Positions 51,308 through 60,667 are shown, numbered from the stretch's first letter. The stretch is 64,000 bases of DNA from Lysobacter stagni (GCF_030053425.1 NZ_JASGBI010000001.1:1434001-1498000); one strand, 5' to 3'. The notes: generated by a model from the letters alone, not told the origin. Translations and numbers: made by a program.

Positions 51308-51859
51308 ATGCACGCGGTGGAACGGTGGTTCGGCGAAGGGTTCGACACATTGCATCCGCGGCTGCGCGAACTGCACCGTCGCGGTAGCGTGCTGCGCGGC
51401 GAGGTGGTCGTGACATTCGGTGCGGGACTTTCCGGATGGATCGGGCGTCGCCTCGCGCGGCGCATGGGCGCGCCGGACCGGGCGTGCACGACGGAACTTC
51501 GCGTCGACCTGCACGCCGATAACGAGGTGTTGCATTGGCACCGAACCTTCGGTGGCACGAAGACGATGCTCTCGCGCTTCGTGCCCGTGGGTGCGTGGCC
51601 CGATGGCCATTGGCTGGAAACGACGGGCCCGTTGCGCCTGGCGCTGTCGGTGGACACCGCCAGCGGCGGTTGGCGATGGTGCACGCGCAGAGCATGGCTG
51701 CATGGGCTGCGCGTGCCGCTGGCGGTACTGCCGCGCGTGCAGGCGGGCAAGCGCATCGATGACGCCGGTGGCTATGTGTTCGAGGTGTCGGTGTCGTGGC
51801 CGCTGCTGGGAACGCTGTTCGCCTATAGCGGCCGACTCGCCGCCGATCCGGTTACCTGA
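51308..51859 (+). CDS. DUF4166 domain protein
   Basis: 183 residues fitting DUF4166: an opening FDTLHPRLRELHRRG, a RGEVVVTFGAG strand and a closing GYVFEVSVSWPLLGTLFAYSGRL segment. Function unknown; some relatives are fused to NAD-dependent dehydrogenases. ATG 51308 lies 47 bp after the previous gene. Confidence 0.75.
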   Translation: MHAVERWFGEGFDTLHPRLRELHRRGSVLRGEVVVTFGAGLSGWIGRRLARRMGAPDRACTTELRVDLHADNEVLHWHRTFGGTKTMLSRFVPVGAWPDGHWLETTGPLRLALSVDTASGGWRWCTRRAWLHGLRVPLAVLPRVQAGKRIDDAGGYVFEVSVSWPLLGTLFAYSGRLAADPVT

Positions 51860-51934
51860 CCGATCACGCGACCGCGACGTTGCCACGGCCAACCTGCCTG
51901 CATCCGATGTTGCGGGTGCCGCCGGGAGAGTTTC

Positions 51935-52477
51935 ATGCCGCGATGGCCGATGTTCGCGTTGCTGCTGCTGATGGGCTGCGCGCCCGTGCGGGCGGGCGGC
52001 GACGAGAACGCATCGGTCGCGCAGCTGGACCTGCAGCGCTATGCCGGGCAGTGGTACGAGATCGCACATCTTCCGATGTTCTTCCAGCGCCACTGCGTGG
52101 CGGATATCACCGCGACCTATACGCCGCGCACCGACGGCACCGTGGGTGTGCGCAATGCGTGCCGGATCAAGGATGGAACGATGGATGTGTCGCAGGGCAT
52201 CGCGCGCCCCGTCGCTGGCGAGGCGGGACAGCTGGAGGTGCGCTTCGCGCCGGACTGGCTCTCATGGCTGCCGCTGGTATGGGCCGACTACTGGGTGATC
52301 GACCTGGACCCGGAGTACCGCTGGGCGGTGGTGGGCGGACCGGACCGCGAGCATCTTTGGGTGCTCTCGCGCTCGCCGCGCATGAACCATGCGTTGTTCC
52401 AGCGCCTGAAGGCGCGCGCCGCGGCGAAGGGCTACAACCTGCGCGAGCTGAAGGTGATGGCCCCGCTGACGCCCTGA
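51935..52477 (+). CDS. Blc-type outer-membrane lipocalin lipoprotein
   Basis: 180 residues: signal peptide ending in LLLMGC (Cys15), then the lipocalin fold with the GxW motif (RYAGQWYEIA), the NACRIKDGTMD strand and the YWVIDLDPEYRWAVVGGPDR segment of bacterial Blc. It binds lysophospholipids or fatty acids at the outer membrane. GGGAGAG precedes the ATG. Confidence 0.92.
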   Translation: MPRWPMFALLLLMGCAPVRAGGDENASVAQLDLQRYAGQWYEIAHLPMFFQRHCVADITATYTPRTDGTVGVRNACRIKDGTMDVSQGIARPVAGEAGQLEVRFAPDWLSWLPLVWADYWVIDLDPEYRWAVVGGPDREHLWVLSRSPRMNHALFQRLKARAAAKGYNLRELKVMAPLTP

Positions 52478-52543
52478 ACGCGCGCGCGCGGCCGCAGCCG
52501 TCCTAAAATGCCATTCCGTTCGACGCGTCCGCAGGCAGGCACC

Positions 52544-52966
52544 ATGTCACGCAATTCCAAGGTCAAGCGCGACGCGCGCAAGAAGAAGGAGCCGGCCCGG
52601 CCGATCCGCCGCCTGGGGGCTTCATTGCAGCCGCACGCCCAGCTACTCGACGAGAACGACACCGCCGTCGGCGGCGTGGGCTGGCGCGACGGCGAGTGGT
52701 TGCTGGTGCTGGGTGGGCAGGTGGTCGCGCGCAGCGAAAGCGCCGCGATGGCCCTGGCGATGCTCAAGCACGTGGTTGCCGTGCAGGCCAGCGCCGATCG
52801 CGACCTGCGCCTGGAAGCTTCGCCCCCGTTGCTCACTGCGGCCAGCCGCGAAGCCGAGGGCCTGGGCCACACGCTGGAGGAATACCTCGCCGTGCTGGAA
52901 CAGGAACGCCTGGAGCGCGCCCTCGGCGCGCCGGTAGCAACCACGCCGTCTGCTTCGACGCACTGA
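52544..52966 (+). CDS. Hypothetical protein with a basic N-terminus
   Basis: 140 residues from ATG 52544 (an in-frame ATG at 52508 is possible). The start SRNSKVKRDARKKKEP is highly basic; the rest is a compact domain with a GGVGWRDGEWLLVLGG beta hairpin and two helices. It may bind nucleic acid through the basic head. Family unknown to me. Confidence 0.65.
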   Translation: MSRNSKVKRDARKKKEPARPIRRLGASLQPHAQLLDENDTAVGGVGWRDGEWLLVLGGQVVARSESAAMALAMLKHVVAVQASADRDLRLEASPPLLTAASREAEGLGHTLEEYLAVLEQERLERALGAPVATTPSASTH

Positions 52967-53037
52967 CCACGCGCGCTGGCCGGCGCGCGTCGCCGCCCGC
53001 GTTGCCCAAGGCAGCGGGCACGCATCGGAGGCCGGTC

Positions 53038-53454
53038 ATGCGCAGCCGTTCAATGCGGTGGTGGTTGATGGTGATGGTCTGCGCCTGCGGCGTCGCGATG
53101 GCGCAGGACCTGCGCCCGGATTCGCTCAAGCAGTACGGCGGCACCTATTCGCCCGCCTGCGGCGATGTCTCCGCGCCCCGCGTGCGCATTTCCGCCGAAG
53201 GACTGGAGATCGCGCACGGCACGCGCACCCTGCGCACGCCGGCACGCATGGATTCGTACACCAGCTTCGGCGCCGCGCCGACGTCGCCCGTGCCGGAGGG
53301 CTATCGCGTGGAGTTCATCGGCGATGATTTCTCGCTGTACGTGTTCGAAGACGCCAAGGGCCTGCACGTTCCGTTGCAGGACTTCGTTCCGGCCGCGCTG
53401 GCGGTCGTCGGCGCCAACGGCATGAAGGCGCGCTTCGCCCGCTGCGAACGCTGA
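53038..53454 (+). CDS. Hypothetical periplasmic protein
   Basis: 138 residues with a signal peptide (about 1-22), then a small beta-rich domain containing two cysteines near the ends (Cys41, Cys136) that could form a disulfide. CGGAGG precedes ATG 53038. No family recognised. Confidence 0.65.
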   Translation: MRSRSMRWWLMVMVCACGVAMAQDLRPDSLKQYGGTYSPACGDVSAPRVRISAEGLEIAHGTRTLRTPARMDSYTSFGAAPTSPVPEGYRVEFIGDDFSLYVFEDAKGLHVPLQDFVPAALAVVGANGMKARFARCER

Positions 53455-53551
53455 GGCGTTCACGTCGCCTTCGCATCGCGCGCCGGGGGTGAAGTGCGCG
53501 CACGCTTGCGCCATGCTGTGCGCATCGTCAACGGCGTACCGGAGCGGTGGC

Positions 53552-54457
53552 ATGGAACTGGGCATGGTCGGACTGGGGCGGATGGGCGCCAACATGGCGC
53601 AACGCCTGGTGCAGCACGGACACCGCGTGGTGGGTTTCGATCCCGGGCCGCAGGCGCGCGAACAGGCCTCGCAGCGCGGCATCGATGCGGTCGGCAGTCT
53701 TGACGAACTGGTGGATGCACTGGCCGCGCCGCGCGCGATCTGGCTGATGGTGCCCGCGGGCGAGACGGTGGATCGCACGCTGGCCGAACTGCGTCCGCGG
53801 CTGGCCGCCGGCGATGTGGTGATCGACGGCGGAAATTCGTACTACCAGGACACCGTGCGCCGTGCGAAGGAACTGGCCGTGGACGGCATCGCCTACGTCG
53901 ATTGCGGCACCAGCGGCGGTGTGTGGGGCCTGGCGGAAGGCTACAGCCTGATGGTGGGCGGCGACGAAGCCGCGGTGGAACGGCTTCGTCCAGTGTTCGA
54001 AGCACTGGCGCCGGCGCCCGATCGCGGCTGGGGCCGCGTGGGTCCCAGCGGTGCGGGCCACTTCACCAAGATGGTCCACAACGGCATCGAGTACGGAATG
54101 ATGCAGGCCTACGCCGAGGGCTTCGCCATCATGGAGCGCAAGCACGAGTTCGGCCTGGACGTGGCGCGCATCGCCGAGATCTGGCGCCACGGCAGCGTCG
54201 TGCGTTCGTGGCTGCTCGACCTCAGCGCCAACGCGCTGCAACGCAATCCCACGCTGGACGGCATCGCACCGTTCGTGGCCGACTCCGGCGAGGGGCGTTG
54301 GACCGTGGCCGAAGCCATCGCGCTGGATGTCTCCGCGCCGGTGATCACGCTGTCGTTGCTGGAGCGCCTGCGTTCGCGCGAGGGCGACTCCTTCGCGGAC
54401 AAGCTGCTGGCCGCCATGCGCGGCGAGTTCGGCGGCCACGCCATCCGCCATTCGTGA
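53552..54457 (+). CDS. gnd: 6-phosphogluconate dehydrogenase, short decarboxylating form
   Basis: 301 residues: Rossmann domain (GMVGLGRMGANMAQRL, VIDGGNSYYQD), the DCGTSGGVWGLAEGYSLMVGG loop, catalytic Lys and His in GHFTKMVHNGIEYGMMQAYAEGF, and a single helical domain. This is the roughly 300-residue tetrameric type (YqeC/GndA-like), not the 470-residue dimeric enzyme. It yields ribulose 5-phosphate and NAD(P)H. ATG 53552; the 21 residues before it in frame look spurious. Confidence 0.92.
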   Translation: MELGMVGLGRMGANMAQRLVQHGHRVVGFDPGPQAREQASQRGIDAVGSLDELVDALAAPRAIWLMVPAGETVDRTLAELRPRLAAGDVVIDGGNSYYQDTVRRAKELAVDGIAYVDCGTSGGVWGLAEGYSLMVGGDEAAVERLRPVFEALAPAPDRGWGRVGPSGAGHFTKMVHNGIEYGMMQAYAEGFAIMERKHEFGLDVARIAEIWRHGSVVRSWLLDLSANALQRNPTLDGIAPFVADSGEGRWTVAEAIALDVSAPVITLSLLERLRSREGDSFADKLLAAMRGEFGGHAIRHS

Positions 54458-54543
54458 CGCCGCCGGTCGGCGCGCGGCATGACGCGCCGCCGCATCGACT
54501 TAGGCTGACGACGGGCAATCGCGCCCGGAGGGGAGACCGCCTC

Positions 54544-54978
54544 ATGACGACTGTGGCCGCTTCGCGTCCCGCCAGCTACTGGCTGATCGCAGTGTTCGCG
54601 CTGTTGTGGAATCTGCTGGGCGTGGCGATGTTCTGCATGCAGTTCATGGCGACACCGGAGCAGATCGCCGCCATGCCACCGGAAACGCGGCAGGTCCGCG
54701 AGGCCCTGCCGGACTGGGTGCAGGTGGCCTATGCGGTTGCCGTCTTCGGTGGTGTGCTCGGCGGTATCGGCCTGCTGCTGAGGAAGCGCTGGGCGGCCAC
54801 GTTCTTCCTGGTTTCCCTGGTCGGCCTGGTGGCGCAGTGCCTGGGCACGTTCCTGCTCACGCCGGCGTGGTCCGCGATGGGACCGTCGGGCCTCGTGTTG
54901 CCGATCGTGCTGGTGGCGATCGCGTGGTTCCTGTTGTCGTATGCGCGCCGTGCCGCGGCGCGTGGCTGGTTGTCCTGA
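54544..54978 (+). CDS. Four-TM membrane protein of unknown function
   Basis: 144 residues, four helices (about 11-33, 60-82, 85-108, 114-134) with a periplasmic loop containing ATPEQIAAMPPETRQ. The pattern is common in small proteins of Xanthomonadaceae and Sphingomonadaceae loosely called 'sugar transporter-like'. No substrate evidence. It resembles the gene at 10020 in layout. Confidence 0.72.
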   Translation: MTTVAASRPASYWLIAVFALLWNLLGVAMFCMQFMATPEQIAAMPPETRQVREALPDWVQVAYAVAVFGGVLGGIGLLLRKRWAATFFLVSLVGLVAQCLGTFLLTPAWSAMGPSGLVLPIVLVAIAWFLLSYARRAAARGWLS

Positions 54979-55115
54979 GCGATCGCGGGTGCCGGCCAGT
55001 GGGCCGGCACCGCGCGAGAGGCATTGGCCCGCGCACGGGACGGCGCTTCCCTGATGCGATGGCTAATCGCCGTGCGACGGTGACGCTACGCTGACGGCCC
55101 GACCACTGCCGCCCG

Positions 55116-55631
55116 ATGCCCATGGCCCTGACCACGTACCAGATCATGATCCCCACCGTGCTGCGCGCGCTGCGCAACCTTCACCATGTGTTGCAGGTGG
55201 GAGAGAAGCATGCGATCGACAACGGCATTGCGGCAGACCAGCTGCTGCAGTCGCGCCTGATCGAGGACATGTTGCCGCTGGTGCGCAACGTGCAGATCGC
55301 CACCGACACCGCGAAGAACGGCGTCGCGCGCCTGGCCGCGGTGGAGGCACTCAAGTTCGAGGACGACGAGACCACGTTCGCGCAGCTGTACGCGCGCATC
55401 GACCGCGCCATCGAGTACATCGCCACCTTCACGCCGGAGCAGCTGGACGGCAGCGAATCGCGCTCGATCACGCTGGCCACGCGCACCTGGGGTGACCTGC
55501 ACTTCGAAGGCCCGGCCTACCTCAGCGACTTCATGCTGCCCAACTTCTTCTTCCACACCACCACGTGCTACGCGATCCTGCGCAAGGCCGGTGTGCCGCT
55601 GGGCAAGAAGGACTATCTCTTTCCCAGCTGA
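55116..55631 (+). CDS. DUF1993 (DinB-like fold) protein
   Basis: 171 residues, four-helix-bundle protein of the DUF1993 family: LTTYQIMIPTVLRALRNLHHVLQ opening, SRLIEDMLPLVRNVQIATDTAKN middle and FFFHTTTCYAILRKAGVPLGKKDY close. The family shares the DinB/YfiT-like fold with metal-binding potential; function unknown. Cytoplasmic. Confidence 0.85.
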   Translation: MPMALTTYQIMIPTVLRALRNLHHVLQVGEKHAIDNGIAADQLLQSRLIEDMLPLVRNVQIATDTAKNGVARLAAVEALKFEDDETTFAQLYARIDRAIEYIATFTPEQLDGSESRSITLATRTWGDLHFEGPAYLSDFMLPNFFFHTTTCYAILRKAGVPLGKKDYLFPS

Positions 55632-55712
55632 GCCTTGCGCGGTCGTGGTGAATGTGCCGGACGGGCGTGTGGAACAATGCGCGCTGCCGTCCATGACCGG
55701 TGCCGCGCATTC

Positions 55713-56834
55713 ATGCCACCCCGTCGTCCAGGTCCACGCGATCTCAACCGAGCACTGCTGGCGCGGCAAGGGCTGCTGAAACGGCAACGCCGGGGCATCG
55801 CACCGGCATTGCACGCCTTCGGTGGATTGCAATCGCAGGAGCCCAAGGACCCGTTCGTGGCCCTTTGGTCGCGCCTGTCGGGATTCCGTGGCCAACAACT
55901 GCACGAAGCCGCTCGCAATGGCGAGATCGTGCGCGGCACCTGGCTGCGCGCGACGATCCATCTCGTGTCGGCCGACGACTACGTCGCGTTCCGCACGCGG
56001 TTGCAACCGGTCATCGATCGGGAACTCACCGCCACGCGCTGGCGCTCGATCGGAGACGGCTTCGATGAAGCGCGCGCGGAGCAGCTGGCTCGCGCGCTGC
56101 TGGAACGGGCGCCGATGAGCGCCCAGGCGCTGGGCGAGGCGCTGCAGGTGCACTTTCCGAAGGCGGACAGGTCGGCGCTGGGGCACTGGGTGCGCACGCG
56201 TGTGCCGTTGGCGATGGTGCCCGGTGACGAACGATGGGGCTGGTCGCGACCGCCACGCTTCGTGCCCGCCGACCGGTGGCTGCAACGTCCGCTCGAAATG
56301 TCCGACCTGGACACGTTGCTGCTCCAAGGCATCGCGGCGATCGGTCCGGTCACCGCCGGCGACCTGCGCATGTGGTCGGGATTGCCCGGCATCGCAGCGC
56401 GACTGGAGGCGTTGCGACCCCGACTGAAGGTGTTCCTCCTCGAAGACGGGCGCGAACTGTTCGACCTGCCCGACGCACCGCGCCCGCGCGCCGATACGCC
56501 GGCGCCGGTGCGGTTCCTGCCCGAGTTCGACAATGTCCTGTTGTCGCATGAAGACCGCTCGCGCATCGTGCCGGCTGCGCATGCGCGCCGCTTCAACCAG
56601 ACCGCCAACGGGCGACGCCCCCGCGCGGTGCTGGTCGACGGCTTCGCGCGCGCCGGCTGGACCTGGACGCGCGAACGCAACCAGGCCACGCTGCAGCTGC
56701 AGCCGTACGAACGCTTCGATGCCGCCACGCGCGATGCGCTGGAGGCCGAAGCGCTGGCACTGCTGCACTTCCTCGAACCCGACGCCGCAACGCACCGCGT
56801 GCGGACGCATGCGATCTCCGGAGCACGCACATGA
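55713..56834 (+). CDS. AlkZ-like winged-helix DNA glycosylase family protein (HTH_42)
   Basis: 373 residues of three tandem winged-helix units, the HTH_42 family. The signature near residue 40 is LQSQEPKDPF: Gln40 and Gln42 fit the QxQ catalytic motif of AlkZ enzymes, which remove interstrand cross-links and bulky adducts made by genotoxic natural products, rather than the QxD of AlkX/YcaQ. The C-terminal DGFARAGWTW strand pair also fits. ATG 55713. Its stop overlaps the start of the next gene. The substrate is unknown. Confidence 0.8.
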   Translation: MPPRRPGPRDLNRALLARQGLLKRQRRGIAPALHAFGGLQSQEPKDPFVALWSRLSGFRGQQLHEAARNGEIVRGTWLRATIHLVSADDYVAFRTRLQPVIDRELTATRWRSIGDGFDEARAEQLARALLERAPMSAQALGEALQVHFPKADRSALGHWVRTRVPLAMVPGDERWGWSRPPRFVPADRWLQRPLEMSDLDTLLLQGIAAIGPVTAGDLRMWSGLPGIAARLEALRPRLKVFLLEDGRELFDLPDAPRPRADTPAPVRFLPEFDNVLLSHEDRSRIVPAAHARRFNQTANGRRPRAVLVDGFARAGWTWTRERNQATLQLQPYERFDAATRDALEAEALALLHFLEPDAATHRVRTHAISGART

Positions 56835-57607
56835 CGCGAGGTTTCACCCGGGCCACCGTCCTCATCGCAGCGCTGCTGCTCGGCGCCTGCGCCAGTGCGC
56901 CACCGCGCGAACCGAAGGCGGAATGGCGCCCTTCGCTCAACCACAATGAGCGCAGTGCGGTGATGATCGTGGTGCACCAGACCGAGATGGAGAGCGCCGA
57001 GGCCGCGCTGCTCACGCTGCAGACGCGCAATTCCACCGGCCGGGTCAGCGCGCACTACCTGATACGCGACGATGGCGGCCTGTACCAGCTGGTCGCCGAA
57101 AGCGATCGCGCATGGCACGCGGGTGCCTCGCGCTGGGGCGGGGTGACCGACATCAACTCGGCGTCCATCGGCATAGAGCTGGACAACGACGGCGTGGAGC
57201 CGTTCAGCGATGCGCAGATCACGGCACTGCTGAAGCTGCTGGACGACATCACCGGGCGTCTGGACATCCCGCGTCACCTCGTCGTGGGCCACGGCGACAT
57301 CGCGCCCACGCGCAAGCAGGATCCCAGTGGTCTGTTTCCGTGGAAACGACTGGCCGACGCCGGCTACGGCCTGTGGCCACGGGAGCCGCGCGCCGAACCG
57401 CCCGCGGGGTTCGATGGATGGGCGGCGCTGCGTCTGGTGGGCTACGACCTTCGTGACCCGGCGGCTGCGCTGCGCGCGTTCCATCGCCACTACCTGGGCA
57501 CCGAGGAAGAGCAGTGGTTGCCGGGCGATGCGTCGATCCTGTTCGATCTGCAACAGCAACTGATGGAAATGCCACCACCGCCGCCACCGCCACCGCCGTC
57601 GCCCTGA
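56831..57607 (+). CDS. Lipoprotein N-acetylmuramoyl-L-alanine amidase (AmpDh type)
   Basis: 258 residues: lipobox LLLGAC (Cys20), then an Amidase_2 domain. The zinc ligands fit His49 in IVVHQTE, the His in GHGDIAPTRKQDP and the following Asp, with the SAHYLIRDDGGLYQLV and WHAG segments around the site. It cleaves the amide between MurNAc and L-Ala from the outer-membrane side. The C-terminus ends in nine consecutive prolines followed by Ser-Pro. ATG overlaps the AlkZ-like stop. Confidence 0.9.
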   Translation: MTRGFTRATVLIAALLLGACASAPPREPKAEWRPSLNHNERSAVMIVVHQTEMESAEAALLTLQTRNSTGRVSAHYLIRDDGGLYQLVAESDRAWHAGASRWGGVTDINSASIGIELDNDGVEPFSDAQITALLKLLDDITGRLDIPRHLVVGHGDIAPTRKQDPSGLFPWKRLADAGYGLWPREPRAEPPAGFDGWAALRLVGYDLRDPAAALRAFHRHYLGTEEEQWLPGDASILFDLQQQLMEMPPPPPPPPPSP

Positions 57608-57610
57608 GAC

Positions 57611-58906
57611 TCACCTGGGGGCGCGCCGGAAGCGGTGGATCACCGCACCGATCAGCAGCGCGACGGCGGCGGCAGCCAGGTTGGCAACGCTGGCACTCGC
57701 CAGCAAACCCAGGCTCAGCACGATCGCGGCGATCGGGATGAGCGGCCCACCGGGCAGCCGCAGCGCACCTTCGCGATCGCCGTGGCGATGGCGCAGCACC
57801 AGCACCGAGCCCGCGGTGCCCAGGTACGTGCACAGGCGCGATACCACCGACAACAACGCCAGCTGCACGAACGAGCCCGAAAGCGCCAGCACCAGCGAGA
57901 TCGCGCCGATGACGAGGATCGCGACCACCGGCGTGCGGAAGCGGGGATGGATGGCGGCCAGCGAGCGCGGCCCGTAGCCGTCGCTGGCGAGGGCGAGCAG
58001 GTAGCGCGGCGCCATCATCACCGTGTTGCTGCTGGTGCCCAGGATGGAGATCGAGGCACCCACGGTCATCAGCAGCGCGAGCGTCTCGCCGCTGAAACGC
58101 GAGGCCGCGTCGGCCAGCGGCGTGGAAGACGATGCCAGCCCCGGCAGTGTGCCCAGGGCCACCCATTGCACGCTGACGTACACCAGCGTCACCGTCGTGA
58201 TCATGGTCAACAGCGCGAACGGCACGTCGCGGCGCGGGTTGCGGTACTCGCCCGCGGCGGCGGGCAGGTTCTCGAAGCCTGCGTAGGCGAACAGCAACAG
58301 CAACGCAGCCTCGCCCAGGGGGCGCGCGGACAGCGCCGAGTTGTCCGGCGAAGCGAGCGAGGTGTCGACATGGAACGCACCGATCGCCACGAACAGCAGC
58401 AACGGCACGAGCTTGCCGATCGCAAGCAGCGCGCCGGTCTGTGCCGCGGCGCGCACGCCGGCCACGTTCACCGCGACCAGCGCGCCGAGCGATACGGTGA
58501 CGATGGCAATGCGGCCCCAGCCGGTGTCGGCGCCGGGCCAGAAATGCGTGACCGCCTCGGCCAGGCCGTTGCTCAGCGCTGCGGCGGTGGCGATGCGCGT
58601 GAGCAGCAGCATCCAGCCGACTTCGAACCCCACCAGGGGGCCGAACGCCTCGCGTGCGTACAGATAGCCGCCGCCGGGTGCGTCGAAGTAGCTCGCGGCC
58701 TGCGCGTAGCACAGCACCAGCAGGCTCACCGCCAGGCCCGCCAGCAGCACCGCCCACAGGCTCGCGGGCCCCAGCAGCGCGGCGGCGGCAGCGGGCAGCA
58801 GATAGATGCCGCTACCGATGACGTCGTTGATCGACAGCCCGACGATCTGCCATCGGCCGACAGCGCGAACCGTGGTCGGCGGCCCCGGGGGCCGCGGCGT
58901 GCGCAT
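57611..58906 (-). CDS. APC-superfamily amino acid permease
   Basis: 431 residues from ATG 58906 (a GTG 54 bp upstream is possible). Twelve TM helices; the first has the APC ion/substrate motif (GLSINDVIGSGIYLLP) and later AYAGFENLPAAAGEYRNPRRD, the consensus amphipathic region. It imports or exchanges an amino acid or polyamine at the inner membrane. Convergent with the amidase gene, 3 bp apart. Confidence 0.88.
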   Translation of the reverse strand: MRTPRPPGPPTTVRAVGRWQIVGLSINDVIGSGIYLLPAAAAALLGPASLWAVLLAGLAVSLLVLCYAQAASYFDAPGGGYLYAREAFGPLVGFEVGWMLLLTRIATAAALSNGLAEAVTHFWPGADTGWGRIAIVTVSLGALVAVNVAGVRAAAQTGALLAIGKLVPLLLFVAIGAFHVDTSLASPDNSALSARPLGEAALLLLFAYAGFENLPAAAGEYRNPRRDVPFALLTMITTVTLVYVSVQWVALGTLPGLASSSTPLADAASRFSGETLALLMTVGASISILGTSSNTVMMAPRYLLALASDGYGPRSLAAIHPRFRTPVVAILVIGAISLVLALSGSFVQLALLSVVSRLCTYLGTAGSVLVLRHRHGDREGALRLPGGPLIPIAAIVLSLGLLASASVANLAAAAVALLIGAVIHRFRRAPR

Positions 58907-59016
58907 GTCCAATGAGGCGACTCCCGGCGTGGCCTGGAGGCCGAGCGTGCCCGAGTCCACGCATGCGCGTCATGCGGCGGCGCGCCATCGGCGTGCAGGG
59001 AGCGCGGAAAACGAAA

Positions 59017-59042
59017 GGGCCGCCGGTCTGCACCGGCGGCCC
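59017..59042 (-). terminator. Intrinsic terminator of the outer-membrane barrel gene
   Basis: GGGCCGCCGGT and ACCGGCGGCCC, perfect 11-bp stem with a 4-nt loop; on the minus strand it is followed by TTTCGTTTTCC. It lies 29 bp past the barrel gene stop. Confidence 0.85.
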
Positions 59043-59071
59043 TTGTTCACGTCACTGCGTCGCGGTTGCGA

Positions 59072-59605
59072 TCAGAAGTCGTAACGCACCTGCAGCTGGG
59101 CGAGATCCAGATCCGTGTCCTTGACCTCGAAGCGGCTGTACTCGCCGCGCAGCGCGAGGCTGTCGGTGAAACGGTACTGCAGGCCCACGCCGTAGGTGGG
59201 GTCGGTGCCGTTGTCGTCATTGTTGCCGACGAGCGAGGGGATCGCGGTATCGAGGTCCCAACGCTGGAAGCCGGCCTTCGCGTAACCGGAGAAGCGGTCG
59301 GTGAACGGAACGGTGCCGACGGCGGTGAGATAGACCGAACTGGCTTCGAGCTCGGGGCCAGTGCCGCGCGGCTCGAGCTTGCCGAAGTCGGCGTAGCCCG
59401 CTTCCAGACCGAAGTAGCGGTTGAACTGGTAGCCGCCGAACACCGAGAACGCGGTGTCCTCGTCGTCGTAATTGCGCTCGTCGACGAACGACTGGCCGAC
59501 GCCGGCGCCAGCGTAGAAACCCTTCTCCGCGGCCTGCGCGCCGAACGCGGCGGCACCGGCAATGACGGCAACCAGGGCAGTGGACAGCATCTTGTTCTTG
59601 CTCAT
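59072..59605 (-). CDS. OmpA-like eight-stranded outer-membrane protein
   Basis: 177 residues: signal peptide ending AQA (about 1-25), then the OMP_b-brl pattern with GFYAGAGVGQSF, FGGYQFNRYFGLEAGYADFG, GYAKAGFQRW and a C-terminal QLQVRYDF. No C-terminal peptidoglycan-binding domain. Structural or adhesion-type role is usual for the family. Confidence 0.88.
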   Translation of the reverse strand: MSKNKMLSTALVAVIAGAAAFGAQAAEKGFYAGAGVGQSFVDERNYDDEDTAFSVFGGYQFNRYFGLEAGYADFGKLEPRGTGPELEASSVYLTAVGTVPFTDRFSGYAKAGFQRWDLDTAIPSLVGNNDDNGTDPTYGVGLQYRFTDSLALRGEYSRFEVKDTDLDLAQLQVRYDF

Positions 59606-59936
59606 TTGTGCTTTGACTCCTGCATCGACACGCCGCGCGAAAGGGGGGAGGGAGCGGCTGCGTCGTGCGATGGGCCCTGGCGGAGTGCCTGGACAGCCAT
59701 CGCTGCGTGAAAGAGATGGGCGCGCGCGATGCGGAACAAAGCCCGGATTCCGGGGATGCTGCGTCCCGCGAGCGGAACGTGTCGCCGGCGATAAGGCCCG
59801 TGGTAATTTGCCGAATCTGGCGGCAAGGTCATGCCCGCGTGCTGCGCTCCGCGGGCTTCCTAAGATCGGGGGTCGGCCGCCGCGTGGGGTATGGCGCGCT
59901 CCGATTCAATCCAAGACATGCAAAGGAGTCATGCAC
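59606..59936. other. 331-bp divergent upstream region
   Basis: Between the barrel gene (minus) and the next plus-strand gene. No protein gene. Contains an inverted repeat TTGCCG-7-CGGCAA (59808-59826). No clear -35/-10 pair. Confidence 0.4.
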
Positions 59937-60416
59937 GTGATCGCAAGGAAACTGTTGCTGGCCGCCGTCCTGGCCGGCGTTCTCATCCCCCTTTCGGCCT
60001 CCGCCAACGACGCGTTCGACGTCGGTGAGGTCATTTCCAAGCAGGAGCGCGTGCGCCGCGATGCGGAAACGGGCGCGCGTGGATTCAGCGAACTGACGCC
60101 GGACAAGCGCAAGGAATTCATGCAGCGGCAATCGGCGCTGCTGGAATCGCTGCGCGGTCGGACCTACGCCGAGCTGGACGCGCAGCAGCGCACCCAGGCC
60201 GCGGGCGAGATCGCGTGGCTCGACGGCGTCGTGAGCGAAGCGGCCGACGAGCGTCTGGTGTGCGAACGCCTCCGCACGCCCGGCTCCAACCGCGTCACGC
60301 GCTCGTGCATGAGCGTTCGCCAGCTGCGGGAGCGGCAGGAAGCGGCCAGCAAGCAGATGCGCCCGCCGGAAATCACGACGCAGTCGCCGTCGTACGGCGG
60401 TGACGGCAATCGCTGA
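59937..60416 (+). CDS. Hypothetical periplasmic protein
   Basis: 159 residues; GTG 59937 is preferred because AAGGAG (59923-59928) is 8 nt away, while ATG 59931 is only 2 nt from it. Signal peptide ending SASA, then a mostly helical, Gln/Arg/Glu-rich domain with two cysteines (CERLRTPGSNRVTRSC) suited to a disulfide loop. No family recognised; similar proteins occur singly in Xanthomonadaceae. Confidence 0.65.
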   Translation: MIARKLLLAAVLAGVLIPLSASANDAFDVGEVISKQERVRRDAETGARGFSELTPDKRKEFMQRQSALLESLRGRTYAELDAQQRTQAAGEIAWLDGVVSEAADERLVCERLRTPGSNRVTRSCMSVRQLRERQEAASKQMRPPEITTQSPSYGGDGNR

Positions 60417-60571
60417 CGCGTGAGCGAGGCTGAATGCCGCGTCGACGTGCGGTCCGCACGGCGGCATTCGTTCATCCTCGGCGGTGCACTGTGGCATCGC
60501 GACACCGGCATCGGCCTGCCGACCGGGCGCCGCGCGAGCCCCGTCAGAGGGCGGACTACGGGTGGTGTGGC

Positions 60572-60599
60572 GCGAAAGGCGGCTTCGGCCGCCTTTCGC
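60572..60599 (+). terminator. Hairpin with TTCG tetraloop
   Basis: GCGAAAGGCGGC and GCCGCCTTTCGC form a perfect 12-bp stem around TTCG, followed by TTTCC. It lies between the small secreted protein gene and fnr and should separate their transcripts. Confidence 0.75.
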
Positions 60600-60667
60600 T
60601 TTCCTGCGGCCCTGCAGTGTGCGCCGTGTCGCGAAAATGGCGGTGCCGCATGCGACAATAGGCCCAG

